A DNA stretch of 64,000 bases from Streptomyces sp. NRRL S-337. GTDB taxonomy: Bacteria; Actinomycetota; Actinomycetes; Streptomycetales; Streptomycetaceae. The stretch spans positions 1 through 64,000 of the forward strand of contig NZ_JOIX01000006.1 of the NCBI RefSeq assembly GCF_000720175.1, given 5' to 3'. This document shows, one piece after another, positions 45,129-52,515 of this stretch (positions within the stretch are counted from its first letter, which is position 1; the number at the start of each line of letters is the position of its first letter). A program made the position numbers and the translations under genes. Below the pieces are notes generated by a model that was given only the letters and a program-made list of their open reading frames with translations, made no database searches and was not told the origin of the DNA.

Positions 45129-45931
45129 CCTGGCACACCAAGCGTCTGCTGACCTTCGACACCGAAACGACCGGGGTCGACGTCAACACCGACCGCATCG
45201 TCACCGCCGCCGCCATCGCCGTCGGCGGCGGTCAACCCACCGAGCCGCACACGTGGCTTGCCAACCCGGGTATCGACATCCCCGCCGAAGCGACGGCGGT
45301 GCACGGCATCACCACCGAGCAGGCGAGCGCCAAGGGTATGCCCGCCGAGCAGGCCATTGATGGCCTCACGGCCGTGCTCGCCGGGTACCTCAACCGCGGT
45401 GTGCCGATCGTCGGTCACAACGTCGTCTACGACCTCACGATCCTCGACCGCGAGTGCCGCCGGTACGGGCTGCCCACGCTGCTCGACCGCTACGAGGATT
45501 CGGTGATCTGGCCGGTCATTGACACCCGCGTCCTCGACCAACACGTCCTGCCGTTCCGGCGTCGCGTCTCCGAGACGCAGGGCGCCCGCCAACTCATCAC
45601 CCTGGCGCAGGTCTACGGCCTCGGTTGGGACGAGGAGGCCGCGCACGGCAGCGAGTATGACGCGCTGATGGCTGCGCGGATCGCGTACCGGATCAGCGCC
45701 ATCGCGCACACGCCGACCGGCGACCGGCCGGAGTTCGTCCGGCGGACGCGGACTCAGCGATTCGATGATGTGGCGGCGCTCGACCTTGAAGGGCTGCATC
45801 ACGCTCAGATCAAGTGGGCGGCGTCGCAGGCCGCGAGCTTGCAGGAGTGGTTCCGCAAGAAGGATCCCGCCGCCGTGGTCGAGGGCGCGTGGCCGGTCAT
45901 CCCGCATCAGGCGGGCGGTGAGCAGCAGTGA
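45125..45931 (+). CDS. DnaQ-like 3'-5' exonuclease
   Basis: 268 residues. Exo I is TFDTETTGVD, Exo II GHNVVYDLTIL and Exo III HGSEYDALMAARI, so the DEDDh catalytic set is complete. This is the proofreading-exonuclease fold used by many phages in replication. It starts in an ATGA overlap with the previous gene. The C-terminal 70 residues are helical and unassigned. Confidence 0.92.
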   Translation: MTWHTKRLLTFDTETTGVDVNTDRIVTAAAIAVGGGQPTEPHTWLANPGIDIPAEATAVHGITTEQASAKGMPAEQAIDGLTAVLAGYLNRGVPIVGHNVVYDLTILDRECRRYGLPTLLDRYEDSVIWPVIDTRVLDQHVLPFRRRVSETQGARQLITLAQVYGLGWDEEAAHGSEYDALMAARIAYRISAIAHTPTGDRPEFVRRTRTQRFDDVAALDLEGLHHAQIKWAASQAASLQEWFRKKDPAAVVEGAWPVIPHQAGGEQQ

Positions 45932-46200
45932 TCACCGCGATCCTCGGCGGCCTCGCCGGCATCACCCTCGGCGTCGCCCTCATCGCCCTCGTCACCTGGC
46001 CCCGACGCATCACCCAGCGCTCTCTGCCCCCGGTGCCTCACGCGCGGTTCTACGCCGTGCCGGACGGCACCCGCTACCTCGCGTGCCACAACGCGGGGGT
46101 CTGCGGCCACATGCAGACCCCGCACGTCCCGGCCGACAACGGCTTCTGGCGCTGCACCACCGACGGGTGCGGCCACATCGCCGAGGGGGACGAGAAGTGA
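45928..46200 (+). CDS. Small membrane protein with zinc motif
   Basis: 90 residues from GTG 45928: one N-terminal membrane span (ITAILGGLAGITLGVALIAL), then CHNAGVCGH...CTTDGCGH, which may bind zinc. Coupled to its neighbours by overlap. Function unknown. Confidence 0.62.
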   Translation: MITAILGGLAGITLGVALIALVTWPRRITQRSLPPVPHARFYAVPDGTRYLACHNAGVCGHMQTPHVPADNGFWRCTTDGCGHIAEGDEK

Positions 46201-46799
46201 CCGGCCCGACCCTGTTCGACGCCGCCCCGGCCGCCACCACGGCGGCCGGGCCCCGGCCTCGCATCATCGGCCTGGACATCTCTCTGAGCAGCACCGGCGT
46301 GTGCCTCCCGGACGGCACCACCTACCGGATCAAGACCCGAGACGCCGACGCCGATTACCGCCTGGTCGTCATCCGCGACCACATCCGCCGCACCCTCATC
46401 CGACACCAGCCCCTGCATCTCGCCGTGCTGGAAGACCTCCCCGTCGGCGCCAAGAGCGCGGGACTCACCGGCATGGCACAGGGAGTTGTCCGCGCCGAAC
46501 TGGCCGATGCGGGGGTACCGCGGGCGCTCATCTCCCCGGCCACCCTGAAGTGCTTCGCCTGCGACTACGGCAAGGCCGATAAGCGGCAGATGGCCGACGC
46601 CGCGTACCTCGCGGACGGCGCCACCTTTCCCGGCGACCTCACCCCCAAGGGGCACGGCGGCGACATGTGCGACGCCTGGTGGCTGCGCGCCGCCGGCCAC
46701 GACTGGTGGGGCGACCCTCTGTTCCCCCTCCCCGACGCGCAGCGCGCCCGCCTCGGCAAGGCCAAGTGGCCCGTAGGGCTGCCGAGGTGGGCCCGATGA
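46197..46799 (+). CDS. RuvC-like Holliday-junction resolvase
   Basis: 200 residues from GTG 46197. The RNase H-fold motifs are IIGLDISLSSTGV (first Asp), HLAVLEDLP (Glu) and GDMCDAWWLRAAG (Asp), as in RuvC/phage resolvases. It probably resolves branched phage DNA before packaging. It starts in a GTGA overlap. Confidence 0.85.
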   Translation: MTGPTLFDAAPAATTAAGPRPRIIGLDISLSSTGVCLPDGTTYRIKTRDADADYRLVVIRDHIRRTLIRHQPLHLAVLEDLPVGAKSAGLTGMAQGVVRAELADAGVPRALISPATLKCFACDYGKADKRQMADAAYLADGATFPGDLTPKGHGGDMCDAWWLRAAGHDWWGDPLFPLPDAQRARLGKAKWPVGLPRWAR

Positions 46800-47263
46800 A
46801 GATCCGTCTGTGCTCCATCTCCAGCTGCCGCGCCCCACGCCTGGCCCGCGGCTGGTGCGAGGCCCACTACCGGCGCTGGCGCCGCCACGGCCACCCGCTC
46901 GGCGGACGACGCCACCGCACTGGCTGCCGCGTCACCGGCTGCCCCAATCCGCACGGCGCGAAGGGGCTGTGCGCCATGCACTACGAGCGGTGGAAGCGGC
47001 ACGGCGATCCGCAGTTCGTCACGGTCGCTGAGGTCGATGACGTGGTGGTCGAACGGACCGTGCTCGGTGACCGGCCCGGGCGACTGACCGTCGCCGAGCG
47101 GGAGGCCGTGGTGCGGCGTCTGCACCGGGCCGGCCTCCGTGACGGACAGATCGCCGAGCGCCTCGACATCGGTACCAGCGGCGTGTGGACCATCCGCCAG
47201 CGCCTCAACCTCCCGGCCAACACGGCGCCCGTAGGCGACTTCTCGGGGAGGTGCGCCGCGTGA
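46796..47263 (+). CDS. Tandem zinc-finger protein with HTH tail
   Basis: 155 residues. Two copies of C-x4-C-x9-C-x2-H followed by Y-x-R-W-x-R-H-G lie at about 6-33 and 42-69, spacing identical in both. The C-terminal part (LTVAEREAVVRRLHRAGLRDGQIAERLDIGTSGVWTIRQRL) is a helix-turn-helix. It is probably a DNA-binding early regulator; such modules are also seen next to HNH enzymes, but no HNH is present here. Confidence 0.75.
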   Translation: MKIRLCSISSCRAPRLARGWCEAHYRRWRRHGHPLGGRRHRTGCRVTGCPNPHGAKGLCAMHYERWKRHGDPQFVTVAEVDDVVVERTVLGDRPGRLTVAEREAVVRRLHRAGLRDGQIAERLDIGTSGVWTIRQRLNLPANTAPVGDFSGRCAA

Positions 47264-47607
47264 GCGCCTGTACCTGCCGCTACTGCCGGCCCACGGCTGA
47301 CACCACAACAGTGGGCCGGCCCCCGGCCGCGCACGATGCTGTAGAACTTCCCGCCGATCCGCGGCAGTTCCGCGTCCATAACGAGGACGGCGACATCCAG
47401 GACTGCACCCTCCACCCCGACGGCACGATGACCATGGTCCTGGCCGGCCAGCTGATGCGGTCCATGCTCTCGTTCGACGAGATGCGTGAAATGAACTGGG
47501 AGAACGCCCGCATCGAGTGGGATCCGTCGCCTCTTGCCGCGTGCGCGGAGCCCGTGAAGCCCGTACCGGCGCAGATCGCCATTGGTGATCTCGGCGGCGC
47601 CGAATGA
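47260..47607 (+). CDS. Hypothetical early protein (115 aa)
   Basis: 115 residues from GTG 47260 in a GTGA overlap. CTCRYCRP at the start may bind zinc; the rest is acidic (MVLAGQLMRSMLSFDEMREMNWENARIEWDP). No family recognised. Confidence 0.65.
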   Translation: MSACTCRYCRPTADTTTVGRPPAAHDAVELPADPRQFRVHNEDGDIQDCTLHPDGTMTMVLAGQLMRSMLSFDEMREMNWENARIEWDPSPLAACAEPVKPVPAQIAIGDLGGAE

Positions 47608-47849
47608 CCGCCCGGCCGCAGGCTCGCCGGCCGCTGGTCATCACCGGCGCCCTGTACGTCGACATGGGCCAGCAGAACCACGCCGGCCGATGGGTCCGCC
47701 CGCCCCGCGCCCGCTACGAGTGCCTGCGCTGCCGCACCACCGAAGGCCCGGTCTCCGGCGCTGCGGATGTCGCGCAGTTCGTCGCCACGATCCGAGCCGC
47801 CCACCCCACCCGATGCACCACCACCTACGAAGGAGCCCAAGCCGCATGA
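47604..47849 (+). CDS. Hypothetical early protein (81 aa)
   Basis: 81 residues from ATG 47604. Basic, with two Cys pairs (CLRCRTT and CTTTYE region). Overlaps both neighbours. Function unknown. Confidence 0.62.
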   Translation: MTARPQARRPLVITGALYVDMGQQNHAGRWVRPPRARYECLRCRTTEGPVSGAADVAQFVATIRAAHPTRCTTTYEGAQAA

Positions 47850-48142
47850 CCACCATCAAATTCGACGCCAAGGTCCTCGCCGACGTCGAGAAGGCCATCC
47901 GCCCCCACGCCGCCGACCTCTTCAACGACCTCGGTCACCACGTCATGGCCATCGTCGAAATCGCCTCCGTTGAGCGCACCGAGCAGGGCCCCGACGAAGA
48001 GAAAGACGACGCCGTCAAGGTCCGCGTCGTCGGCATCGAGATCGCCGGAGACGAGTTCACCGAGGAGAAGCTCCGCCAGCAGGCACAGACGATGTATCGC
48101 CAGCGGACCTCGGGCGGGACGCTCGACTCGGTGGCCAGCTGA
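47846..48142 (+). CDS. Hypothetical early protein (98 aa)
   Basis: 98 residues from ATG 47846. Acidic, alpha/beta (IKFDAKVLADVEKAIRPHAADLF, AVKVRVVGIEIAGDEFTEEKL). It could be a small DNA- or protein-binding accessory, but nothing more can be said. Confidence 0.64.
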   Translation: MTTIKFDAKVLADVEKAIRPHAADLFNDLGHHVMAIVEIASVERTEQGPDEEKDDAVKVRVVGIEIAGDEFTEEKLRQQAQTMYRQRTSGGTLDSVAS

Positions 48143-48471
48143 TGACCGGGCGCGCGGCAGCAGCGGACGGCACCACCCGGTGCCCGGCCTGCCGCGCGCC
48201 CATCATCCGCCAACTCGTCGGCCAACGCGCCGCCCTCAACATCACCGCAGACCTCCGGCCCCTCACCCCCGCCGAGCAGGCCGCCGCCCGCACCCCCAAC
48301 CGCCTCATCTGGTGCCTCGTCCAGCGCCCCCACACGCCGGCCCGGCTCCGCTGGATCGACCGGCACCACCCCGCGCGCTGCCCCCACAAGCACGTCGCAG
48401 AACACACCTGCACCGGCCCCCGCCCCACGGCGGCCGTCCCCCCGCAGCAGCCCGCCAGCACCCTCTTCTGA
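48142..48471 (+). CDS. Small zinc-ribbon-like protein
   Basis: 109 residues from ATG 48142 (TGATG overlap). It begins with CPACRAPIIRQL and later has CLVQRP and CPHKH, so a small zinc ribbon is likely. It is the last of the overlapping series; 18 bases separate it from the helicase gene. Confidence 0.64.
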   Translation: MTGRAAAADGTTRCPACRAPIIRQLVGQRAALNITADLRPLTPAEQAAARTPNRLIWCLVQRPHTPARLRWIDRHHPARCPHKHVAEHTCTGPRPTAAVPPQQPASTLF

Positions 48472-48489
48472 CCGCAAGGAGAACCGCCC

Positions 48490-50001
48490 GTGGAGAACGT
48501 CCACCAGATCCCCCGCCCCACCCCGGCCCCGGTGGACGACCGCACGCCCCCCAACGCCATCGAGGCCGAGGAACTCCTGACCGGCGTCATCATGCACTCC
48601 GCCGAGGCGTACAACGACTGCGCCGAAGTCATCACCCGAGACGACATCTACGTCCCGGGACACCAGATCATCTGGGATGTCGTCGGCGGCCTGGTCGCCG
48701 AGGGCAAGCAGCTCCACCCCGTCCACATCAAAGCCGAGATCAGCAGGCTCGGCCGGCTCCGCGAGGTCGAAGGCGGCGCGCTCATCGAGCGTCTCGGCAG
48801 CGTCACCATCACCGCGCCCATGGCCGCATCGTTCGCCGAAGAAGTGCGTGAGGCCGCACGGTGGCGCCGCATCGACTCCTTCGCGATCCGCCTGCGCTCC
48901 GGCGTCATGGACCGCACCGCCCCCGACACCCTCGACGAGCAGATCGCCGGGTTCCTCCAGCAACGCCACGCCACCAACGACCCGTTCGGCGCCCGCCTCA
49001 CCCCCGGCGGGTCCTTCATCCTCGACCGGCCCGACACCGTGCCCGCCCTGTGGGGCGACGGCGAGCAAGTCATCTGGGCGGAGAACGAAGCACTCCTCAT
49101 CGCCGGCCCCGCCGGTGTCGGCAAGACCACCCTGGCGCAACAGGTCGTCCTTGCCAGCATCGGACTCCACTCCGGCGCCGTCCTCGGCATGCCGGTCCGC
49201 CGCGTCAAGCGGTTCCTGTACCTCGCCTGCGACCGGCCGCAGCAGGCCGCCCGCTCGATGGCCCGCATGGTCGAGCCGGAGGACCGCGCGGCCCTCGACG
49301 AACACCTCACCTTCTGGGTCGGGCCGCCGCCCGCCGACTTCATCAAGGACCCCGGCATCCTCCTCCGCCTCTGCCAGGCCGCGGGCGCCGACGCCGTGTG
49401 CCTCGACTCCCTCAAGGACATGGCCGGCGAACTCGCCTCGGAGGAAGGCGGGCAGGCGATCAACGGGGCGATCCAACGCACCCTGGCCGAGGGCATCGAG
49501 GTCATAGGACTCCACCACCACCGCAAGCAGGGCAGCGGCAAGGACTCCGGCAAAGAACCCACCAGCCTCGATGAGTTGTACGGCTCCACCTGGATCACCG
49601 CCGGTGCCGGGTCCGTCGTCAGCCTCTTCGGTGCCGCCGGTGAACCGATCGTCAGCATGCGCCACCTCAAGCAGCCCGCCGGGGAGTGCGGCCCCTGGAA
49701 GCTCAAGCACGACCACCCTCGCGGCCGTACCGAGGTCTGGCACCAGGTCGACATCCTCGGCCTGCTGCGCGCTGCCGGTTCGGCCGGGGTCAGCCCGGCC
49801 GCGCTGGCCGTGAACCTCTACCCCAACCCGACCGCCAAGCCCACCACTTCGGAGATCGAGAAGGCCCGGCGTCGCCTCGATCAGTACGTCGAGAAGGGCC
49901 TCGCCGTCGCCCGCAAGACCGGTCCGTCCCGCACCGCCCCGGTCGCCTACTTCGCGGCGTTCGACGAGCAGGGGGAGTTGCCCGATGGCGACCAGATGTA
50001 A
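48490..50001 (+). CDS. Replicative helicase: DnaB-N domain plus RepA-type ATPase
   Basis: 503 residues. Residues about 20-120 look like the DnaB N-terminal domain (PPNAIEAEELLTGVIMHSAEAYNDCAEVITRDDIYVPGHQIIWD). Residues about 195-420 are a RecA-fold ATPase of the RepA/AAA_25 type: Walker A GPAGVGKTT (206-214), then DAVCLDSLKDM and GLHHHRKQG. The C terminus carries a winged helix (SEIEKARRRLDQYVEKG). GTG 48490 is preceded by AAGGAG. It lies just before the iteron array and is the likely origin-binding or helicase component of phage replication. Confidence 0.85.
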   Translation: MENVHQIPRPTPAPVDDRTPPNAIEAEELLTGVIMHSAEAYNDCAEVITRDDIYVPGHQIIWDVVGGLVAEGKQLHPVHIKAEISRLGRLREVEGGALIERLGSVTITAPMAASFAEEVREAARWRRIDSFAIRLRSGVMDRTAPDTLDEQIAGFLQQRHATNDPFGARLTPGGSFILDRPDTVPALWGDGEQVIWAENEALLIAGPAGVGKTTLAQQVVLASIGLHSGAVLGMPVRRVKRFLYLACDRPQQAARSMARMVEPEDRAALDEHLTFWVGPPPADFIKDPGILLRLCQAAGADAVCLDSLKDMAGELASEEGGQAINGAIQRTLAEGIEVIGLHHHRKQGSGKDSGKEPTSLDELYGSTWITAGAGSVVSLFGAAGEPIVSMRHLKQPAGECGPWKLKHDHPRGRTEVWHQVDILGLLRAAGSAGVSPAALAVNLYPNPTAKPTTSEIEKARRRLDQYVEKGLAVARKTGPSRTAPVAYFAAFDEQGELPDGDQM

Positions 50002-50013
50002 GGAGCAAAACAG

Positions 50014-50245
50014 CTTCACGCTCCGCTTCACGCGCTTCACGTTGATCAAGGAAATTCCGCTTCACGAACGCTTCACGCACTTCACGACGATCAAGAAACG
50101 CCCAGGTCACAGCTTCACGCCACACTTCACGCCGCTTCACGCACCCCCGCTTCACGCACCGCTTCACGCTCAGCTTCACGCAGCTTCACGCGATCAAGAA
50201 ACCCGCAGGTCACAGCTTCACGCTCGCTTCACGCGCCGCTTCACG
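50014..50245 (+). repeat. Array of 16 CTTCACG iterons, candidate phage origin
   Basis: CTTCACG occurs 16 times, all in one orientation, starting at 50014, 50026, 50035, 50060, 50071, 50080, 50113, 50125, 50135, 50150, 50162, 50174, 50184, 50216, 50227 and 50239. Neighbours in a group are 9-15 bases apart, about one helical turn. GATCAAG(G/A)AA elements at 50044, 50089 and 50192 separate the groups, and the latter two begin near-identical 32-base units 103 bases apart. A replication-initiator binding array is the simplest reading, given the helicase gene directly upstream. Confidence 0.8.
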
Positions 50246-50279
50246 CTCCCCCTCCCCCCTACGGGGGGAGAGGGGGAGC
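50245..50279. terminator. G/C hairpin right of the iterons
   Basis: Left arm GCTCCCCC-T-CCCCCC (50245-50259) pairs with GGGGGG-AGA-GGGGGAGC (50263-50279), 14 base pairs with a small internal bulge. It may terminate the early transcript or bound the origin; it abuts the last iteron. Confidence 0.6.
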
Positions 50280-50329
50280 ACCCCGCAACAACCCCACACC
50301 AGCCCAACCACCACACCGAGGACGAACCC

Positions 50330-50824
50330 ATGACCCAACTCCCCTGCCAGAAGAAGGGCGAGACCTTCCACAACCCCCGTCGCTACGACGAAGCCAAGGC
50401 CGACTGCGCCAGCTGCCCCGTCCGCGTCCGCAACGCCTGCCTCGACACCGCCATCGCCAACGACGAGCGATACGGCGTCTGGGGCGGCCTCGACCCCACC
50501 GAGCGGTGGCAACTGACGCACAAGGACGGAAGCTGGATCGACCACCGCGGCATCGTCCGCGAACCGTGCGGTACCGAGTCCACCCTCAAGCGACACCGGG
50601 CGCTGAAGGAGAAGTGCGACACCTGCGCTCGGGCGCACGCCTCGCGGGCCGAGGACAGCCTCCGGGAGCGCCTCGACAAGGAGCATGCCCAGGGCGGCTC
50701 GTTCTACGGGTTCAGCCTGCACCACCAGTTGGGCGAGGAGCCGTGCGAGGCGTGCCGGGCGGGTCAGGGTGCCGCGTCGGAGGCGGGGCGGAAGACCCGG
50801 CGTGCGCGTCCGGCGGCGGCGTGA
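50330..50824 (+). CDS. WhiB-like Fe-S regulator with C-terminal extension
   Basis: 164 residues. Cys5, then DCASCPVRVRNAC give the four cluster-binding cysteines, followed by the GVWGGLDPTER turn, as in WhiB proteins. Residues 90-164 add a second region with CGTESTLKRHRALKEKCDTC and CEAC that is not part of a standard WhiB and may bind zinc or DNA. ATG 50330 follows GAGGAC. The same frame is open back to 49985 through the iterons, but that part is not protein-like. Actinophage WhiBs can block host WhiB promoters. Confidence 0.88.
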   Translation: MTQLPCQKKGETFHNPRRYDEAKADCASCPVRVRNACLDTAIANDERYGVWGGLDPTERWQLTHKDGSWIDHRGIVREPCGTESTLKRHRALKEKCDTCARAHASRAEDSLRERLDKEHAQGGSFYGFSLHHQLGEEPCEACRAGQGAASEAGRKTRRARPAAA

Positions 50825-51048
50825 GCGCGTTCGGCGCGGCCGTAGGCGCCGTTCTGCGGTACGCGTGGGGCTCGGGGTGTCGCGAGTCGCGTTCGGCCGC
50901 CATACGGGCGGAGGGGGCCGCACGCCCCCGGAGGCCGGCTGAGTGCGCGCCGTTGCTGCAGGCGTGCTGCGAGACCTGGTGGCTGACCGTCGGACGCGGA
51001 CACGACGCGGGGTGCCGGGAGGTGGCCGGCGATGCCGATCCGTCCTGA
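50821..51048 (+). CDS. Small hypothetical protein (75 aa)
   Basis: 75 residues from GTG 50821 in a GTGA overlap with the whiB gene. Ala/Arg-rich with CAPLLQACCETWW in the middle; the last 17 bases overlap the HNH gene. Function unknown. Confidence 0.5.
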   Translation: MSAFGAAVGAVLRYAWGSGCRESRSAAIRAEGAARPRRPAECAPLLQACCETWWLTVGRGHDAGCREVAGDADPS

Positions 51049-51529
51049 GAACCGCCGCCGCTACCCGGCCGACTGGCCCGAGATCAGCCTGTCCATCCGC
51101 ACCGGCCGGGCCGGCGGCCAGTGCGAGTGCCTCGGCGAGTGCGGGCGCGGCACGCACCACGGCCGGTGCCCGAACCGCAACGCCCGCCCGGCGTACGGCA
51201 CCGGCAGCACGGTGGTGTTGACCGTGGCGCACCTCGACCACACCCCGGAGCACTGCGACCCGGCCAACCTGCGGGCCATGTGCCAGGGCTGCCACCTCCA
51301 CTACGACCAGGACCACCACCGGCAGACCGCCGCCGCGACCCGCCGCGCGGCGCTGGAGCAGGCGGGGCAGCAGCCGCTGTTCGTCGAGCCGGTGCCCGCG
51401 GTGTGCGAGCCGGAGTGGCAGCCGCGGCGCCGCCGGCCGGTGGTCGACGTCCCGGGCCCCGACCACTGGCCCGCCGCGGCCGCTGCCCTGCTCACCCCGC
51501 TTGCCACCAAGGAGACCGACGGTGCCTGA
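51032..51529 (+). CDS. HNH endonuclease
   Basis: 165 residues. LTVAHLDHTPEHCDPANLRAMCQGCHLHYD is the HNH core, with an upstream CECLGECGRG...CPNR that completes the zinc site. Phage HNH proteins near packaging genes help terminase; here the enzyme is 12 kb from the terminase-like gene, so a homing or general nuclease role is equally possible. Confidence 0.85.
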   Translation: MPIRPENRRRYPADWPEISLSIRTGRAGGQCECLGECGRGTHHGRCPNRNARPAYGTGSTVVLTVAHLDHTPEHCDPANLRAMCQGCHLHYDQDHHRQTAAATRRAALEQAGQQPLFVEPVPAVCEPEWQPRRRRPVVDVPGPDHWPAAAAALLTPLATKETDGA

Positions 51530-51794
51530 ACTCCTCCTCGCCGCCGCGCTGGCCGCCGGCTACGCCCTCGGCCGCCTCCGCCCCTGGGACCGGCTCGACA
51601 CCTGGGTCTGGCGCCGCCTCACCTTCGGCGGCCGGTGGACCCGCACGCGCCGCGGGCAACTCGCCGTGCTGGCCATGCATGCGGTCGTCCGGCCGGCCGC
51701 CACTGTCCACGCATGGCGGCACCGCCACGACCCGCGGCCCGGCCGGGCCCCGGCGCTCGTGATCCGCACCGTCAACGCCGAGAACCACGACTGA
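51522..51794 (+). CDS. Small membrane-associated protein (90 aa)
   Basis: 90 residues from GTG 51522 (overlaps the HNH stop). A hydrophobic start (ELLLAAALAAGYALG) and a Trp/Arg-rich middle suggest membrane contact. Function unknown. Confidence 0.55.
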   Translation: MPELLLAAALAAGYALGRLRPWDRLDTWVWRRLTFGGRWTRTRRGQLAVLAMHAVVRPAATVHAWRHRHDPRPGRAPALVIRTVNAENHD

Positions 51795-52027
51795 TGTCCG
51801 CCGCCCTCGACGTGCTGCTGGTCGCCCTCATATGCCTCACGACCAGCACCACCGTCACCCCACCCGACCGCCACCGCCTCACCGGCCGGCCCAAGGAGAT
51901 CCACCCCGATGCAGCCCACTACCCCCGGCGCCCACGTCCGCATCACCGTCGAGGGCATCGTCCAGTCCGCGCAGGCCGGCGAGATAACCCTCGCCACCGG
52001 CACGCACATCACCTGCCACCGCAGTGA
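51794..52027 (+). CDS. Doubtful small protein overlapping next gene
   Basis: 77 residues from ATG 51794. The first 20 residues form a hydrophobic segment (ALDVLLVALICLTT), but the last 40 lie inside the next gene in another frame and are His/Arg/Pro-rich. It may be real only in its first part, or not at all. Confidence 0.3.
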   Translation: MSAALDVLLVALICLTTSTTVTPPDRHRLTGRPKEIHPDAAHYPRRPRPHHRRGHRPVRAGRRDNPRHRHAHHLPPQ

Positions 52028-52229
52028 CGTCCTGGTGGAGGTCCTCAAGCCCGGCTTTCAGCCCGGTGACGTCGTTTGGGACGGCCGCCGCAACCTGCTC
52101 CGCGTCGCATCCCGCGACGCCGAACCGCACTGGATCGGGCCCGACGGCTACCGGGTGCACGACGACGAGCACGACCCCTCGCAGCTGCGTCTGATCGCCC
52201 CGGCCGAGCGGCCGACCGACACCCCCTGA
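51909..52229 (+). CDS. Hypothetical beta-rich protein (106 aa)
   Basis: 106 residues from ATG 51909, behind AAGGAG. Alternating strands (HVRITVEGIVQSAQAGEITLATGTHITC, DVVWDGRRNLLRVASRD) suggest a small beta-barrel or SH3-like fold. Function unknown. Confidence 0.68.
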   Translation: MQPTTPGAHVRITVEGIVQSAQAGEITLATGTHITCHRSDVLVEVLKPGFQPGDVVWDGRRNLLRVASRDAEPHWIGPDGYRVHDDEHDPSQLRLIAPAERPTDTP

Positions 52230-52238
52230 ACCGACCTG

Positions 52239-52260
52239 CCCGGCCGCGCGCGCGGCCGGG
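52239..52260. terminator. 22-bp perfect palindrome
   Basis: CCCGGCCGCGC and its complement form a perfect 22-base palindrome between two small genes, one of several G/C hairpins that punctuate this half of the prophage. Confidence 0.6.
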
Positions 52261-52277
52261 TGCCGAAGGGAACCCCG

Positions 52278-52463
52278 ATGCCTGAGCGTCCCCTGAACGC
52301 CTGCGGATTCTCCAGCGAGACGATCGCCGCCGAATACGAGACCGACGCCGCCCTCGCCGAGGCCGGCAACGACATGGCGGACCCGTACTTCCGCGCTGCG
52401 CTCGCCGCCGAGGACGAACAGCGTGCACTCGACCGCGCTGCCGTCAGCCACCCCACGTCCTGA
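52278..52463 (+). CDS. Small acidic protein (61 aa)
   Basis: 61 residues from ATG 52278 behind GAAGGGAA. Acidic, helical (SSETIAAEYETDAALAEAGNDM). Function unknown. Confidence 0.6.
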   Translation: MPERPLNACGFSSETIAAEYETDAALAEAGNDMADPYFRAALAAEDEQRALDRAAVSHPTS

Positions 52464-52471
52464 CCCGCCCC

Positions 52472-52496
52472 GCCCGGCCGCCGACCGCGGCCGGGC
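52472..52496. terminator. G/C hairpin
   Basis: GCCCGGCCGC (52472-52481) and GCGGCCGGGC (52487-52496), a perfect 10-bp stem with a 5-base loop, directly after the previous stop. Confidence 0.62.
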
Positions 52497-52515
52497 CCCG
52501 AACCCGGAGCACCTC

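Noticed and set aside
47935..50049. Long leftward open frame opposite the helicase
   Set aside because: Low-complexity Gly/Asp-rich antisense shadow of the helicase gene with no ribosome site.
50014..50245. CRISPR array
   Set aside because: The repeated unit is only 7 bases, spacers are 2-26 bases and not unique, and no cas gene is near; iterons fit better.
49985..50329. Coding extension of the whiB gene through the iterons
   Set aside because: The frame is open, but the peptide is a repeat of the iteron (FT, LHA) and the WhiB cysteine pattern needs only the start at 50330.
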